DNA from: Streptomyces sp. NRRL S-1022
GTDB lineage: Bacteria > Actinomycetota > Actinomycetes > Streptomycetales > Streptomycetaceae
Assembly (NCBI RefSeq): GCF_000720135.1
Contig: NZ_JOIU01000022.1
Coordinates: forward strand, 62,001 to 126,000
DNA: 64,000 bases
Reading direction: 5' to 3'
A model generated the notes under the pieces. The model ran no database searches. It was not told the origin of the DNA and was given only the letters and a program-made list of their open reading frames with translations. Numbering within the stretch: the stretch's first letter is position 1; the number at the start of each line of letters is the position of its first letter. The position numbers and the translations under genes were made by a program. Positions 41,918 through 50,145 of the stretch are shown piece by piece.

Positions 41918-43294
41918 TCACCGCCACGCGGCCGGGTCCGAACCCCACGGCACCGGGGGCCTGGCCCAGGAGGTGGGGCCGCCGGTGAAGGAGACGGGCG
42001 GCCGGGCGTGCCGCAGCCGCCCCAGCGGACTGTCCGTCCCGGCCAGCCAGGCGTCCGGGCCCGGGTACGGCGCGCTCCCGGCCGGGGCGGGCCGGATGCC
42101 GTCCGTCAGCCAGCGGGCGGTCCGGGCGAGCGCCAGCCGGACCAGCCGGCTCCCGCCCTCGTACGACTGCTCGGTCAGGGCCCGCAGCACGGCCGCCGCC
42201 AGCAGGTACCCGGTGCCGTGGTCCAGGGCCTGCGCGGGCAGTGCGCCGGGCCGCTCCGCCGTGCCCTCGGTCACCGCGATGCCGGTCGCGACCTGCACCA
42301 GGCTGTCGAAGCCGCGCCGGCCGCCCCACGGCCCGTAGCCGCCCCAGGCCGACACCTGGGCCACGACCAGTCCGGGGCGCCGTTCGGCCAGCGCGTGCGG
42401 GGTGAGCCCGAACCGGTCCAGGGCACCCGGCCGGTACCCGGTCACCACGACGTCGGCCCCGCTCAGCAGCTCCTCGAAGGCGTCCCGGCCGGTGGCCAGG
42501 TCGAGCACGGCGGACCGCTTGCCGAAGCCCGTGTCGGCCTGCTGGTCCGGGAGTTCCGGCAGCCACGGCGCGTCAACGCGCAGGACGTCCGCGCCCAGCA
42601 GGGCCAGGGTGCGGGTGGCGACCGGGCCCGCAAGCACCCGGGTCAGGTCCAGCACCCGCAGTCCGGCGGCGGGCAGCAGGGGAGCGGCGGACGGGTCCAG
42701 GGGCGCCGGCACGCGCGCGGGAGCCGCGTCCAGCCGTACGCGCTCCACCAGCGGCCGGGCGGCCACCTCGGCGGCCTGCGGGTGCGCCCGCCACTCCTCG
42801 GGGGTGCGCAGGGCCACCGCGAGACCGCCGGCGCCGTAGACGGCCTCCTCGGTCTCCCGGGCGGAGCGCTCGGCGAGCCGGCCGGCGACGTCCTCCGCCG
42901 AGGCGTCCGCCGGCAGGCCCAGCGCGCCGAGCAGCCGGGCCCGGTGGTGCGGGTAGTTGGCGTGGGTGCGCACCCAGCCGTCGGCCGTGCGCCAGAACCG
43001 CGACAGCGGCGCGAAGGCGTCCGGCGTCCGGCCGTCGACCTGGAGGAGCCGCTCGCTGTGGAAGGCGGCGGCCACCGCCCCGTCGTCCACGGTGACCGCC
43101 GGCGCCTCCGCGAGCCCGGCCCGCCGCGCCCCCAGTTCCGCGGCGGCCAGCGCGCACGCTCCGACACACGCCCGGGCCAGCTCGCGTACCGGCAGCCGCG
43201 CGCCGAGCACGTCCCGGCGGACGACCGCCGGGACGCGCCGTGCCGCGTCGGGGTGCCCGCCGACGGCCTCCCAGGCGTCATTGATTTCCATCAT
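41918..43294 (-). CDS. Family III CoA-transferase (CaiB/BaiF) with permuted-looking layout
   Basis: 458-aa CoA-transferase. The signature LRVLDLTRVLAGPVATRTLALLGADVLRVD, usually near the N-terminus, starts at about residue 211. The first 200 residues include FWRTADGWVRTHANYPHHRARLL, which resembles a C-terminal half of the family. GFGKRSAVLDLATG and VVTGYRPGALDRFGL are normal motifs. It may transfer CoA between carboxylic acids. Two ATG codons (43294, 43291) are possible starts. A palindrome lies just upstream. Confidence 0.88.
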   Translation of the reverse strand: MMEINDAWEAVGGHPDAARRVPAVVRRDVLGARLPVRELARACVGACALAAAELGARRAGLAEAPAVTVDDGAVAAAFHSERLLQVDGRTPDAFAPLSRFWRTADGWVRTHANYPHHRARLLGALGLPADASAEDVAGRLAERSARETEEAVYGAGGLAVALRTPEEWRAHPQAAEVAARPLVERVRLDAAPARVPAPLDPSAAPLLPAAGLRVLDLTRVLAGPVATRTLALLGADVLRVDAPWLPELPDQQADTGFGKRSAVLDLATGRDAFEELLSGADVVVTGYRPGALDRFGLTPHALAERRPGLVVAQVSAWGGYGPWGGRRGFDSLVQVATGIAVTEGTAERPGALPAQALDHGTGYLLAAAVLRALTEQSYEGGSRLVRLALARTARWLTDGIRPAPAGSAPYPGPDAWLAGTDSPLGRLRHARPPVSFTGGPTSWARPPVPWGSDPAAWR

Positions 43295-43313
43295 GACTTC
43301 ACTATGCAGTATT

Positions 43314-43326
43314 GATTGGATCAATC
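43314..43326. promoter_or_regulatory. Palindromic operator candidate before the CoA-transferase gene
   Basis: Perfect inverted repeat GATTG-GAT-CAATC, 19 bases ahead of ATG 43294. Such short perfect palindromes near starts often bind TetR- or GntR-type regulators, but no regulator gene is adjacent. Confidence 0.45.
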
Positions 43327-43376
43327 TATGGGTGGATGGAGGCTCACCCTGCTCAACACTGCACGGCTAAGGACGG

Positions 43377-44903
43377 CTACTTGACCGCGCGGAGCGCGTT
43401 GACCACGCCGAAGCCGTAGAAGCCGTTCACCCGCTCCCCGCCTGCGCAGGTCGCGTCCACGACCCCGTCCCCGTTCCCGTCGTAGGGCTCGGCCGGGCAG
43501 CCCGGGTTGTCCGCCTCCGCCTTCAGCAGCGCCCGCAGCTGCGCCGGAGTGGCGTGCGGGTGGGCCGACTTGAGCAGCGCGGCCACCGCGGCCACGTGCG
43601 GCGAGGCCATCGACGTGCCCTGAAGGAAGCCGTACTGGTCGTTCGGCAGGGTGGACAGGATGCGCCCGTTCTTCGACGGCGTGTCCGGGATCTGGTACTT
43701 GTCCCCGCCCGGTCCCGCGACGTCGACGACGCCCCGGCCGTAGCTGGAGTAGTACGACTTGGTGCCCTTCACGCCCACGGCGCTCACGGTCACCACACCG
43801 GGCAGCTGGGTCGGCACGTCGAAGCACTCGTGCGGGTCGATCGTGCGGGTCCGGGCCGTCGAGTCGTCGGGGCTGGAGTCGTCCACGATCGCGTCGGCGT
43901 CCAGGTCGTGGTTGGAGTTGCCCGCCGAGGCGACGTTGAGCGTGCCCTTGCGCTGGGCGTACAGCTGGGCCCTGTTGACCGCGTCCACGATGGCACGTTG
44001 ATCGGGGTCGTCCATGCAGTTGTACAGCCACGGGTCCACGTAGTAGCTGTTGTTGGTGATCTCGATGCCGTGGTCCGCGGCGAACACGAACGCGCAGACC
44101 ACGCTCTCCGGGTAGAACAGCGAGGTCGCGTCCGGCTGTGCCACCGTGATGCTCGCGACCTTCACGCCCGGCGCCACGCCCGCCACGCCGATGCCGTTGC
44201 GGGCGGCGGCTATCTCACCGGCCACGTGCGTGCCGTGGTAGTGGTCGGCGTCCGCCGGCCGCCACGCGCCGTACGTCGTGTCCGCCTTGCCGCTCACGCA
44301 GCTCGCCGACTGGGACGCGGAGAAGTTCGGGGCGATGTCCGGGTGGGTGTCGTCCACGCCCGTGTCGATGACCCCGACCGTCACGTTCCGGCTGCCCGGG
44401 TTGATCTGCGCGGCCCGGTCGGCGCCGATCGTCCGCAGGTCCCACTGGTCCGCCTCCAGGGGCTCCTCGCCCGCCGCCGCGCTCGACGCGAGCCGCGCCT
44501 GCTCGGCCCGGGAAAGCACCTGCACCGATCCCTCGTCCGTCGTCCCCGCCGCGCTGAGCGGCGCGGTACGGGTGGCTCCCGCCGAGTCGACCCCGCGCAC
44601 CGCACGCATCCGCGCGCCGAAGTCCGGGTTCGCGGAGTGGACGACGACGACGCCGATCCGGTCGTAGACGGCCACGACCGTGCCGCCGTTGCGCGTGATC
44701 TCCCGCCGCACGGACTCGATCGTGCCGCGGTCGGTGCGGGTGTTGACCACGTAGGCGAGGTTCGGGCCGTCCGCCGCCCGCGCCACCGTGCCGGCGGCGG
44801 GCGCGGCCGAGGCCGCCGCCGGCAGGAAGCCGAGCGAGGCGGTCAGCGACAGCACGACCGGCACCGCGAGCGCGAGACGGCGTCTGGAGCGCAGATGAGC
44901 CAT
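43377..44903 (-). CDS. Secreted subtilisin-like S8 serine protease
   Basis: 508-aa exported protease. A signal peptide (RSRRRLALAVPVVLSLTAS ... ASA) is followed by an I9-like prodomain (YVVNTRTDRGTIESVRREI). The catalytic triad is D180 in VIDTGVDD, H223 in YHGTHVAG and S431 in GTSMASP; the oxyanion Asn lies in ITNNSYY. A calcium-like loop DGNGDGVVD sits near the C-terminus. Similar Streptomyces proteases are developmentally produced. The gene is divergent from the DUF485/symporter operon. Confidence 0.94.
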   Translation of the reverse strand: MAHLRSRRRLALAVPVVLSLTASLGFLPAAASAAPAAGTVARAADGPNLAYVVNTRTDRGTIESVRREITRNGGTVVAVYDRIGVVVVHSANPDFGARMRAVRGVDSAGATRTAPLSAAGTTDEGSVQVLSRAEQARLASSAAAGEEPLEADQWDLRTIGADRAAQINPGSRNVTVGVIDTGVDDTHPDIAPNFSASQSASCVSGKADTTYGAWRPADADHYHGTHVAGEIAAARNGIGVAGVAPGVKVASITVAQPDATSLFYPESVVCAFVFAADHGIEITNNSYYVDPWLYNCMDDPDQRAIVDAVNRAQLYAQRKGTLNVASAGNSNHDLDADAIVDDSSPDDSTARTRTIDPHECFDVPTQLPGVVTVSAVGVKGTKSYYSSYGRGVVDVAGPGGDKYQIPDTPSKNGRILSTLPNDQYGFLQGTSMASPHVAAVAALLKSAHPHATPAQLRALLKAEADNPGCPAEPYDGNGDGVVDATCAGGERVNGFYGFGVVNALRAVK

Positions 44904-44935
44904 GGGATCTCCACATCATCCGGATACGGAACCGC

Positions 44936-44958
44936 CCCGAACACGGTTCGTGTTCGGG
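44936..44958. promoter_or_regulatory. 10-bp perfect inverted repeat upstream of the S8 protease
   Basis: Arms CCCGAACACG and CGTGTTCGGG are separated by GTT, 33-55 bases before the protease ATG. It could be an operator or a 5' leader hairpin. It does not fit the SOS consensus (GAAC-N4-GTTC), since the spacing is three. Confidence 0.5.
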
Positions 44959-45186
44959 CAGGTACATGACGGGTGGTGCAGGCCGAAGCTATCTGCCGCG
45001 CCCGATCTCCGAAAGGGCCCGACGGGCTTGAACCGCTCCGCACGCGGCGCCGTGACCGTGAACGGAGGGCCCGGCGCCGCCGCGCCCCCACGGGGATCAC
45101 ACACGGGAGTCACCCGGCGACTACCGGTAACGTGACCCCGGTCCTGTGAGGCCGGACAGCGCATGTCCGCGACGCGAGGAGAGCCC

Positions 45187-45543
45187 GTGGCCACCGAGAC
45201 ACCGCCACCCGCGAAATCCCCAGCTTCCCTTCCCTCCACCGAGGAGTTCACCGAGGTGCAGCAGAGCGCGGAGTTCGGTGAACTGCGCCGCGCCCACCGC
45301 TCGTTCGCCTTTCCGCTGACCATCGCCTTCATCACCTGGTACCTGCTGTACGTCCTGCTGTCGAACTACGCGGGCGGCTTCATGGGCACCAAGGTGGCCG
45401 GCAACATCAACGTGGCCCTCGTCCTGGGCCTCGCCCAGTTCCTCACCACGTTCCTCATCGCCTGGTGGTACGCGCGGCGCGCCGCCACCCGGCTCGACCC
45501 CAGGGCCGAGGCCATCAAGTCCCGGATGGAGGGCGGAGCATGA
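45187..45543 (+). CDS. DUF485 small membrane protein
   Basis: 118-aa protein with a charged N-terminus and two membrane spans (FPLTIAFITWYLLYVLLS and VALVLGLAQFLTTFLIAWWYA), the DUF485 pattern. Such proteins are encoded directly ahead of ActP-type symporters, as here, where its TGA overlaps the symporter ATG. GTG 45187 has AGGAGAG 4-5 bases upstream; ATG 45163 is an alternative. Confidence 0.92.
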   Translation: MATETPPPAKSPASLPSTEEFTEVQQSAEFGELRRAHRSFAFPLTIAFITWYLLYVLLSNYAGGFMGTKVAGNINVALVLGLAQFLTTFLIAWWYARRAATRLDPRAEAIKSRMEGGA

Positions 45544-47165
45544 GCCCCGTTCAGCACACCCTGCTCGCCGCCGGCGAGGCCGGCGAGCACCGGACGCTGA
45601 TCGTCACCCTGTTCGCGGTGTTCGTCGCCGCGACCCTCGTCATCACCGTCTGGGCCGGCCGGCAGACCAAGGGCGCCGCCGACTTCTACGCCGGCGGACG
45701 GCAGTTCACCGGCTTCCAGAACGGACTCGCCGTCTCCGGCGACTACATGTCCGCCGCGTCCTTCCTCGGCATCGCCGGCGCCATCGCCCTGTTCGGCTAC
45801 GACGGCTTCCTGTACTCCATCGGCTTCCTCGTCGCCTGGCTGGTCGCGCTGCTCCTGGTCGCCGAGCCGCTGCGCAACTCCGGCCGCTACACGATGGGCG
45901 ACGTGCTCGCCTACCGGATGCGCCAGCGCCCCGTCCGCACGGCCGCGGGCACCTCCACGATCGTCGTGTCGATCTTCTACCTGCTGGCGCAGATGGCCGG
46001 CGCCGGCGTCCTCGTCTCCCTGCTCCTCGGCATCACCAGCGACGGCGGCAAGATCGGCATCGTCGCCCTGGTCGGCGTGCTGATGATCGTGTACGTCACC
46101 ATCGGCGGCATGAAGGGCACCACCTGGGTCCAGATGGTCAAGGCGGTCCTGCTGATCATCGGCGCCCTGCTGCTGACCTTCCTGGTCCTGCTGAAGTTCG
46201 ACTTCAACGTCTCCGACCTGCTCGGCAGGGCCGCCGACAACAGCGGCAAGGGCAGCGCCTTCCTGGAGCCGGGCCTGAAGTACGGCGCCACCGGCACCAC
46301 CAAGCTGGACTTCCTCTCGCTCGGCATCGCCCTGGTCCTGGGCACCGCCGGCCTGCCGCACATCCTCATCCGCTTCTACACGGTTCCCACCGCCAAGGCC
46401 GCCCGCAAGTCCGTCATCTGGGCGATCGGCCTGATCGGCGCCTTCTACCTGATGACCCTCGCCCTCGGCTTCGGCGCCGCCGCACTGATCAAACCGGACG
46501 AGATCATCACCTCCAACAAGGCGGGCAACACCGCCGCCCCCCTCCTGGCGCTCCACCTGGGCGGCGTCGACTCCGACTGGGGAGCCGTCCTGCTCGCCAC
46601 GATCTCCGCGGTCGCCTTCGCCACCATCCTCGCGGTCGTCGCCGGACTGACGCTGGCCTCGTCGTCCTCGTTCGCGCACGACATCTACGCGAACGTTCTG
46701 AAGAAGGGCCGGGCCACCGAGAAGCAGGAGATCCGCGCGGCCCGCTGGGCGACCGTCGGCATCGGCGCGGTCTCGATCGTGCTCGGCGCGCTGGCCCGCG
46801 ACCTGAACGTGGCCGGCCTGGTCGCCCTCGCCTTCGCGGTCGCCGCCTCCGCCAACCTGCCGACCATCCTCTACAGCCTGTTCTGGAAGCGGTTCACCAC
46901 CGCGGGCGCCCTGTGGTCGATCTACGGCGGCCTGGTCACCGCGGTCGGCCTGGTGCTGTTCTCCCCGGTGGTCTCCGGTAAGCCGACCTCGATGTTCCCC
47001 GGCGTCGACTTCCACTGGTTCCCGCTGGAGAACCCCGGCCTCATCTCCATCCCGGTCGGATTCCTGCTCGGCGTCGTGGGCACCCTGCTGTCGAAGGAGA
47101 CCCCGGACGCGGGCAAGTACGCGGAACTGGAGGTGCGGTCCCTGACCGGCACCGGAGCCCACTGA
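45540..47165 (+). CDS. actP: Sodium:solute symporter (ActP-type, acetate/monocarboxylate)
   Basis: 541-aa SSS-family permease with about 13 spans. FYAGGRQFTGFQNGLAVSGDYMSAASFLGIAGA is the cation-site signature; GGMKGTTWVQMVKAVLL and GTAGLPHILIRFYTVP are conserved in ActP/MctC proteins. It probably imports acetate or related acids with sodium or protons. It overlaps the DUF485 gene (ATGA) and is followed by a hairpin terminator. Confidence 0.92.
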   Translation: MSPVQHTLLAAGEAGEHRTLIVTLFAVFVAATLVITVWAGRQTKGAADFYAGGRQFTGFQNGLAVSGDYMSAASFLGIAGAIALFGYDGFLYSIGFLVAWLVALLLVAEPLRNSGRYTMGDVLAYRMRQRPVRTAAGTSTIVVSIFYLLAQMAGAGVLVSLLLGITSDGGKIGIVALVGVLMIVYVTIGGMKGTTWVQMVKAVLLIIGALLLTFLVLLKFDFNVSDLLGRAADNSGKGSAFLEPGLKYGATGTTKLDFLSLGIALVLGTAGLPHILIRFYTVPTAKAARKSVIWAIGLIGAFYLMTLALGFGAAALIKPDEIITSNKAGNTAAPLLALHLGGVDSDWGAVLLATISAVAFATILAVVAGLTLASSSSFAHDIYANVLKKGRATEKQEIRAARWATVGIGAVSIVLGALARDLNVAGLVALAFAVAASANLPTILYSLFWKRFTTAGALWSIYGGLVTAVGLVLFSPVVSGKPTSMFPGVDFHWFPLENPGLISIPVGFLLGVVGTLLSKETPDAGKYAELEVRSLTGTGAH

Positions 47166-47178
47166 CGGTTCCCACCGG

Positions 47179-47220
47179 CGACCGCGTCGTGCGGGCCTGT
47201 ACGGTCCTACGACGCGGTCG
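47179..47220 (+). terminator. Hairpin terminator after the symporter operon
   Basis: Perfect 12-bp stem CGACCGCGTCGT / ACGACGCGGTCG with an 18-base loop, 14 bases past the symporter stop. Confidence 0.75.
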
Positions 47221-47327
47221 CGTCCCACCTCGTGGGATCGGTCGCTGTCGTTGTCACCCGGGTCACGTAGGCTCGCTGGTGACAGCCCGACCGAAAATCG
47301 GGCGACCGGCAGAGGGAGGGGGCCCAC

Positions 47328-48317
47328 GTGCTCATCGACACCTACGGCCGAGTGGCCACCGACCTGAGGGTCTCGCTGACCGACCGCTGCAACCTGCGCT
47401 GCACGTACTGCATGCCCGAGGAGGGCCTGCAGTGGCTGGCCAAGCCGGACCTGCTCACGGACGACGAGATCGTCCGGCTCATCGACATCGCGGTCCGCAC
47501 CCTCGGTATCGAGGAGGTCCGCTTCACCGGCGGCGAGCCGCTGCTGCGCCCCGGCCTCGTCGGCATCGTCGAGCGCGTCGCGGCCCTCGCCCCGCGCCCG
47601 CAGATGTCCCTCACCACCAACGGCATCGGCCTCAGGCGCACCGCGACCGCCCTGAAGGCGGCGGGCCTGGACCGGGTCAACGTCTCCCTGGACACCCTCC
47701 GCCCGGACGTCTTCAAGACCCTCACCCGCCGCGACCGCCACAAGGACGTCCTGGAGGGCCTGGCGGCCGCCCGCGAGGCCGGGCTGAACCCCGTCAAGGT
47801 CAACTCGGTCCTGATGCCGGGCCTGAACGACGACGAAGCCCCCGACCTGCTCGCCTGGGCGGTGGAGCACGACTACGAGCTGCGCTTCATCGAGCAGATG
47901 CCGCTGGACGCCCAGCACGGCTGGAAGCGCGAGGGCATGGTCACCGCCGGCGACATCCTCGCCTCCCTGCGCACCCGCTTCGACCTCACCCCCGAGGGCG
48001 CGGACGAGCGCGGTTCGGCACCGGCGGAGCGCTGGCTGGTGGACGGCGGCCCGCACCGGGTCGGCGTGATCGCCTCCGTCACCCGGCCGTTCTGCGCCGC
48101 CTGCGACCGCACCCGCCTCACCGCCGACGGCCAGATACGCACCTGTCTGTTCGCCACCGAGGAGACCGACCTCCGCGCGGCCCTGCGCTCCGGCGCCCCC
48201 GACGAGGAGATCGCCCGGATCTGGAAGCTCGCGATGTGGGGCAAGAAGGCCGGCGCGGGCCTGGACGACCCCTCCTTCGTCCAGCCGGACCGCCCCATGT
48301 CGGCGATCGGCGGCTAG
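47328..48317 (+). CDS. moaA: GTP 3',8-cyclase MoaA (molybdenum cofactor)
   Basis: 329-aa radical SAM enzyme that starts molybdopterin synthesis. The N-terminal cluster cysteines are C21, C25 and C28 in CNLRCTYC; the second cluster is in CAACDRTRLTADGQIRTC. The SAM-site FTGGEPLLR is present and the chain ends in Gly-Gly, needed for activity in the family. GTG 47328 follows GAGGGAGGGGG. No other moa gene is nearby and no molybdenum-cofactor riboswitch was recognised in the 160-base leader. Confidence 0.95.
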   Translation: MLIDTYGRVATDLRVSLTDRCNLRCTYCMPEEGLQWLAKPDLLTDDEIVRLIDIAVRTLGIEEVRFTGGEPLLRPGLVGIVERVAALAPRPQMSLTTNGIGLRRTATALKAAGLDRVNVSLDTLRPDVFKTLTRRDRHKDVLEGLAAAREAGLNPVKVNSVLMPGLNDDEAPDLLAWAVEHDYELRFIEQMPLDAQHGWKREGMVTAGDILASLRTRFDLTPEGADERGSAPAERWLVDGGPHRVGVIASVTRPFCAACDRTRLTADGQIRTCLFATEETDLRAALRSGAPDEEIARIWKLAMWGKKAGAGLDDPSFVQPDRPMSAIGG

Positions 48318-48632
48318 CCCCGCCGCCCCTGCCGGACCGGTCCGTACCCACCGCCTTCCGCGGACCCGCCGGCCCACTCGGCCCCTTGCCCGCGCGTTCC
48401 GCTCCACCCCGGGCAGGCGCCAACCGCCGACGGTCCCGGGGGAACGACCGCCGACGGTGGCCCGGTCGGCCAGGCATCGGCCGCTGTGGTGCGTCGGCCC
48501 GCCCCGGTGGTGTGTCAGCCCGGCCGGTGGTGTGTCAGCCCGCCTGCGGGAGGGTGGGGCGCATAGACCTGGGGCTCCACCGCCCTCACCTGGTCGGGCG
48601 CCCGCCCGGTGCAGGGCTCGCCGGGGTAGCCG
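48318..48632. other. Intergenic region after moaA with a short tandem duplication
   Basis: 315 bases between the convergent moaA and small-protein genes. CCGGTGGTGTGTCAGCCCG occurs twice in tandem around 48506-48543. Several GC-rich inverted motifs such as CCGCCGACGGT (twice, near 48426 and 48450) could form hairpins. No gene is supported. Confidence 0.6.
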
Positions 48633-48857
48633 TCAGCCGCGGGCGTCCTCGGTCGCCTGCCACTGCGCCAACGGCACGACGTCCTTCAGGAACCCGCGCA
48701 CCCCGAGGAACTGCGACAGATGCTCGCGGTGCTCCTCGCAGGCCAGCCACGTCTTGCGCCGCTCCGGCGTGTGGATCTTCGGGTTGTTCCACGCCAGCAC
48801 CCACACGGCGGCGGCACGGCAGCCCTTGGCGGAGCAGATCGGGGTCTCGTCACTCAC
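48633..48857 (-). CDS. Small conserved actinobacterial protein
   Basis: 74-aa soluble protein. A Cys pair at the start (CSAKGC) and a later CEEHREHL could bind zinc; aromatic segments AVWVLAWNNPKIHTPERRKTWL lie between. It ends DVVPLAQWQATEDARG. GTG 48857 follows GGGACGA. Streptomycetes have similar proteins at this position by memory; function unknown. Confidence 0.8.
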   Translation of the reverse strand: MSDETPICSAKGCRAAAVWVLAWNNPKIHTPERRKTWLACEEHREHLSQFLGVRGFLKDVVPLAQWQATEDARG

Positions 48858-48900
48858 GGGTTTCGTCCCGGGTTCGTCTCGTGAAGGGGCGGGAACACGG

Positions 48901-48938
48901 CGACGCCGGGCAGCCACGGGGGGAGCTGCCCGGCGTCG
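48901..48938 (-). terminator. Perfect 14-bp hairpin between small genes
   Basis: CGACGCCGGGCAGC and its complement enclose 10 bases. On the minus strand it lies 148 bases past the DUF3099 stop and 44 bases before the small gene's GTG. It could terminate the former or fold in the leader of the latter. Confidence 0.6.
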
Positions 48939-49085
48939 GTCCATCGCTCCGACGGGGGATGCGGAGCGCGTACGCAGTATGTCACGGCTACCCCATCGCC
49001 CGGCACTGGAACAGCAGGATTGATCTGAGCTTTTCTTGAGCTTGCCGTAGGCTCGCGTTCCGCTTCGGCCGGGCGCTCACCGTGC

Positions 49086-49550
49086 TCAGAGCGGGTCGGG
49101 GCGCTCACCACGGACTCCGGTCGCGGGGCTCGGCGGCACGTCCTCCGGCGCGGTCCGCGCTCCCGGACGCGATGCGGACCTCTGTTCGGACTCGCGCGCG
49201 GACTCCCGCACCGACTCCCGCGCGGTGTCCCTTTCCTCCCCGGCCCCGGACGGCGCGATCATCGGCCGCACCGGCGTGGCGACGAACGTCGACGGCAGGG
49301 ACGGCGGCCGCTCCCGGCCCGCGTTGGCGACCACCACGGCGATGTAGGGGAGAACCGCACCGAGCACCAGCGCGACGATCGCGACGTACCGCTCGACGTT
49401 CCACAGCGAGGCCGCGAGGATCACCGACACGGTACGGACCGACATCGAGATCACGTACCGCCGCTGCCGGCCCCGGACATCCTCGGCGAGTCCGGTCCGG
49501 GCACCGGTGATCCGGAACACCTGGACGTTCCCGCCGTGCTGTTTCCGCAT
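49086..49550 (-). CDS. DUF3099 membrane protein
   Basis: 154-aa protein. VFRITGARTGLAEDVRGRQRRYVISMSVRTVSVI is the DUF3099 signature; two spans follow (ISMSVRTVSVILAASL and YVAIVALVLGAVLPYIAVVVAN). The C-terminal 55 residues are Ser/Glu/Arg-rich and disordered, with a repeated RESARESE pattern. ATG 49550 has GGTGGAA upstream. Function unknown. Confidence 0.88.
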   Translation of the reverse strand: MRKQHGGNVQVFRITGARTGLAEDVRGRQRRYVISMSVRTVSVILAASLWNVERYVAIVALVLGAVLPYIAVVVANAGRERPPSLPSTFVATPVRPMIAPSGAGEERDTARESVRESARESEQRSASRPGARTAPEDVPPSPATGVRGERPDPL

Positions 49551-49794
49551 CACATTCCACCATCCGCCCGCATGGGACTCTCCCCGGCCCGCGCCCTCGT
49601 CCCACCCGGCGGGGAACCGGGGCGGGACACCACCCACGGTACGCCGCGCCCCCGCCGCCCACGAGACCGGGTCACCCCCTGCCTGCGCGTACGCCGGTGG
49701 CACCGCCGCGTACGGGGCAATCCGACATGCGCCGTACGGCGCAGCCGATCACACTGACCGTAATGCTCACGTCGAGCCGTACGAGGAGGCAGCC

Positions 49795-50076
49795 ATGGGC
49801 TGGTTGTGGGCGATCATCGTGGGATTCGTGCTGGGCCTCATCGCCAAGGCGATCATTCCGGGCAAGCAGCACAGCCCGCTGTGGCTGACCACCATCTGCG
49901 GCATGCTGGGCGCCATCGTGGGCAACGCCGTCGCCCGCGCGGTCGGTGTGGAGGCGACCCGGGGCATCGACTGGAGCCGGCACATCTTCCAGCTCGTGGC
50001 CGCGATCATCATCGTCGCGGCGGTGGACGCCCTGTACATGGCGACGCTGGGCAAGCGGAAGCACCAGCGGGCCTGA
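49795..50076 (+). CDS. GlsB/YeaQ/YmgE-family stress membrane protein
   Basis: 93-aa protein with three hydrophobic spans. GWLWAIIVGFVLGLIAKAIIPGK and CGMLGAIVGNAVARAVG form the transglycosylase-associated-protein signature. Members are linked to general stress responses; the molecular function is not established. GAGGAGG precedes ATG 49795 closely. Confidence 0.92.
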   Translation: MGWLWAIIVGFVLGLIAKAIIPGKQHSPLWLTTICGMLGAIVGNAVARAVGVEATRGIDWSRHIFQLVAAIIIVAAVDALYMATLGKRKHQRA

Positions 50077-50145
50077 CCTCTCGGGGCGCGGGGCCCGGAC
50101 GGCGGCCGCGACGCGGTCGCCGCCCGCCCCACGCCCCTACGGCGC

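Noticed and set aside
44936..44958. SOS (LexA) box
   Set aside because: The spacing between GAAC and GTTC is three, not four, and the surrounding palindrome is longer and different.
47221..47327. Molybdenum-cofactor riboswitch before moaA
   Set aside because: The leader is short and I find none of the conserved moco-RNA segments; only the terminator of the preceding operon is clear.
45366..48407. 1,013-codon minus-strand open frame opposite the symporter and moaA
   Set aside because: Composition typical of an antisense frame; both plus-strand genes are clear.
49729..49742. GCGCCGTACGGCGC palindrome as an operator
   Set aside because: CCGTACGG-type palindromes are very common in Streptomyces DNA; position alone does not support a function.
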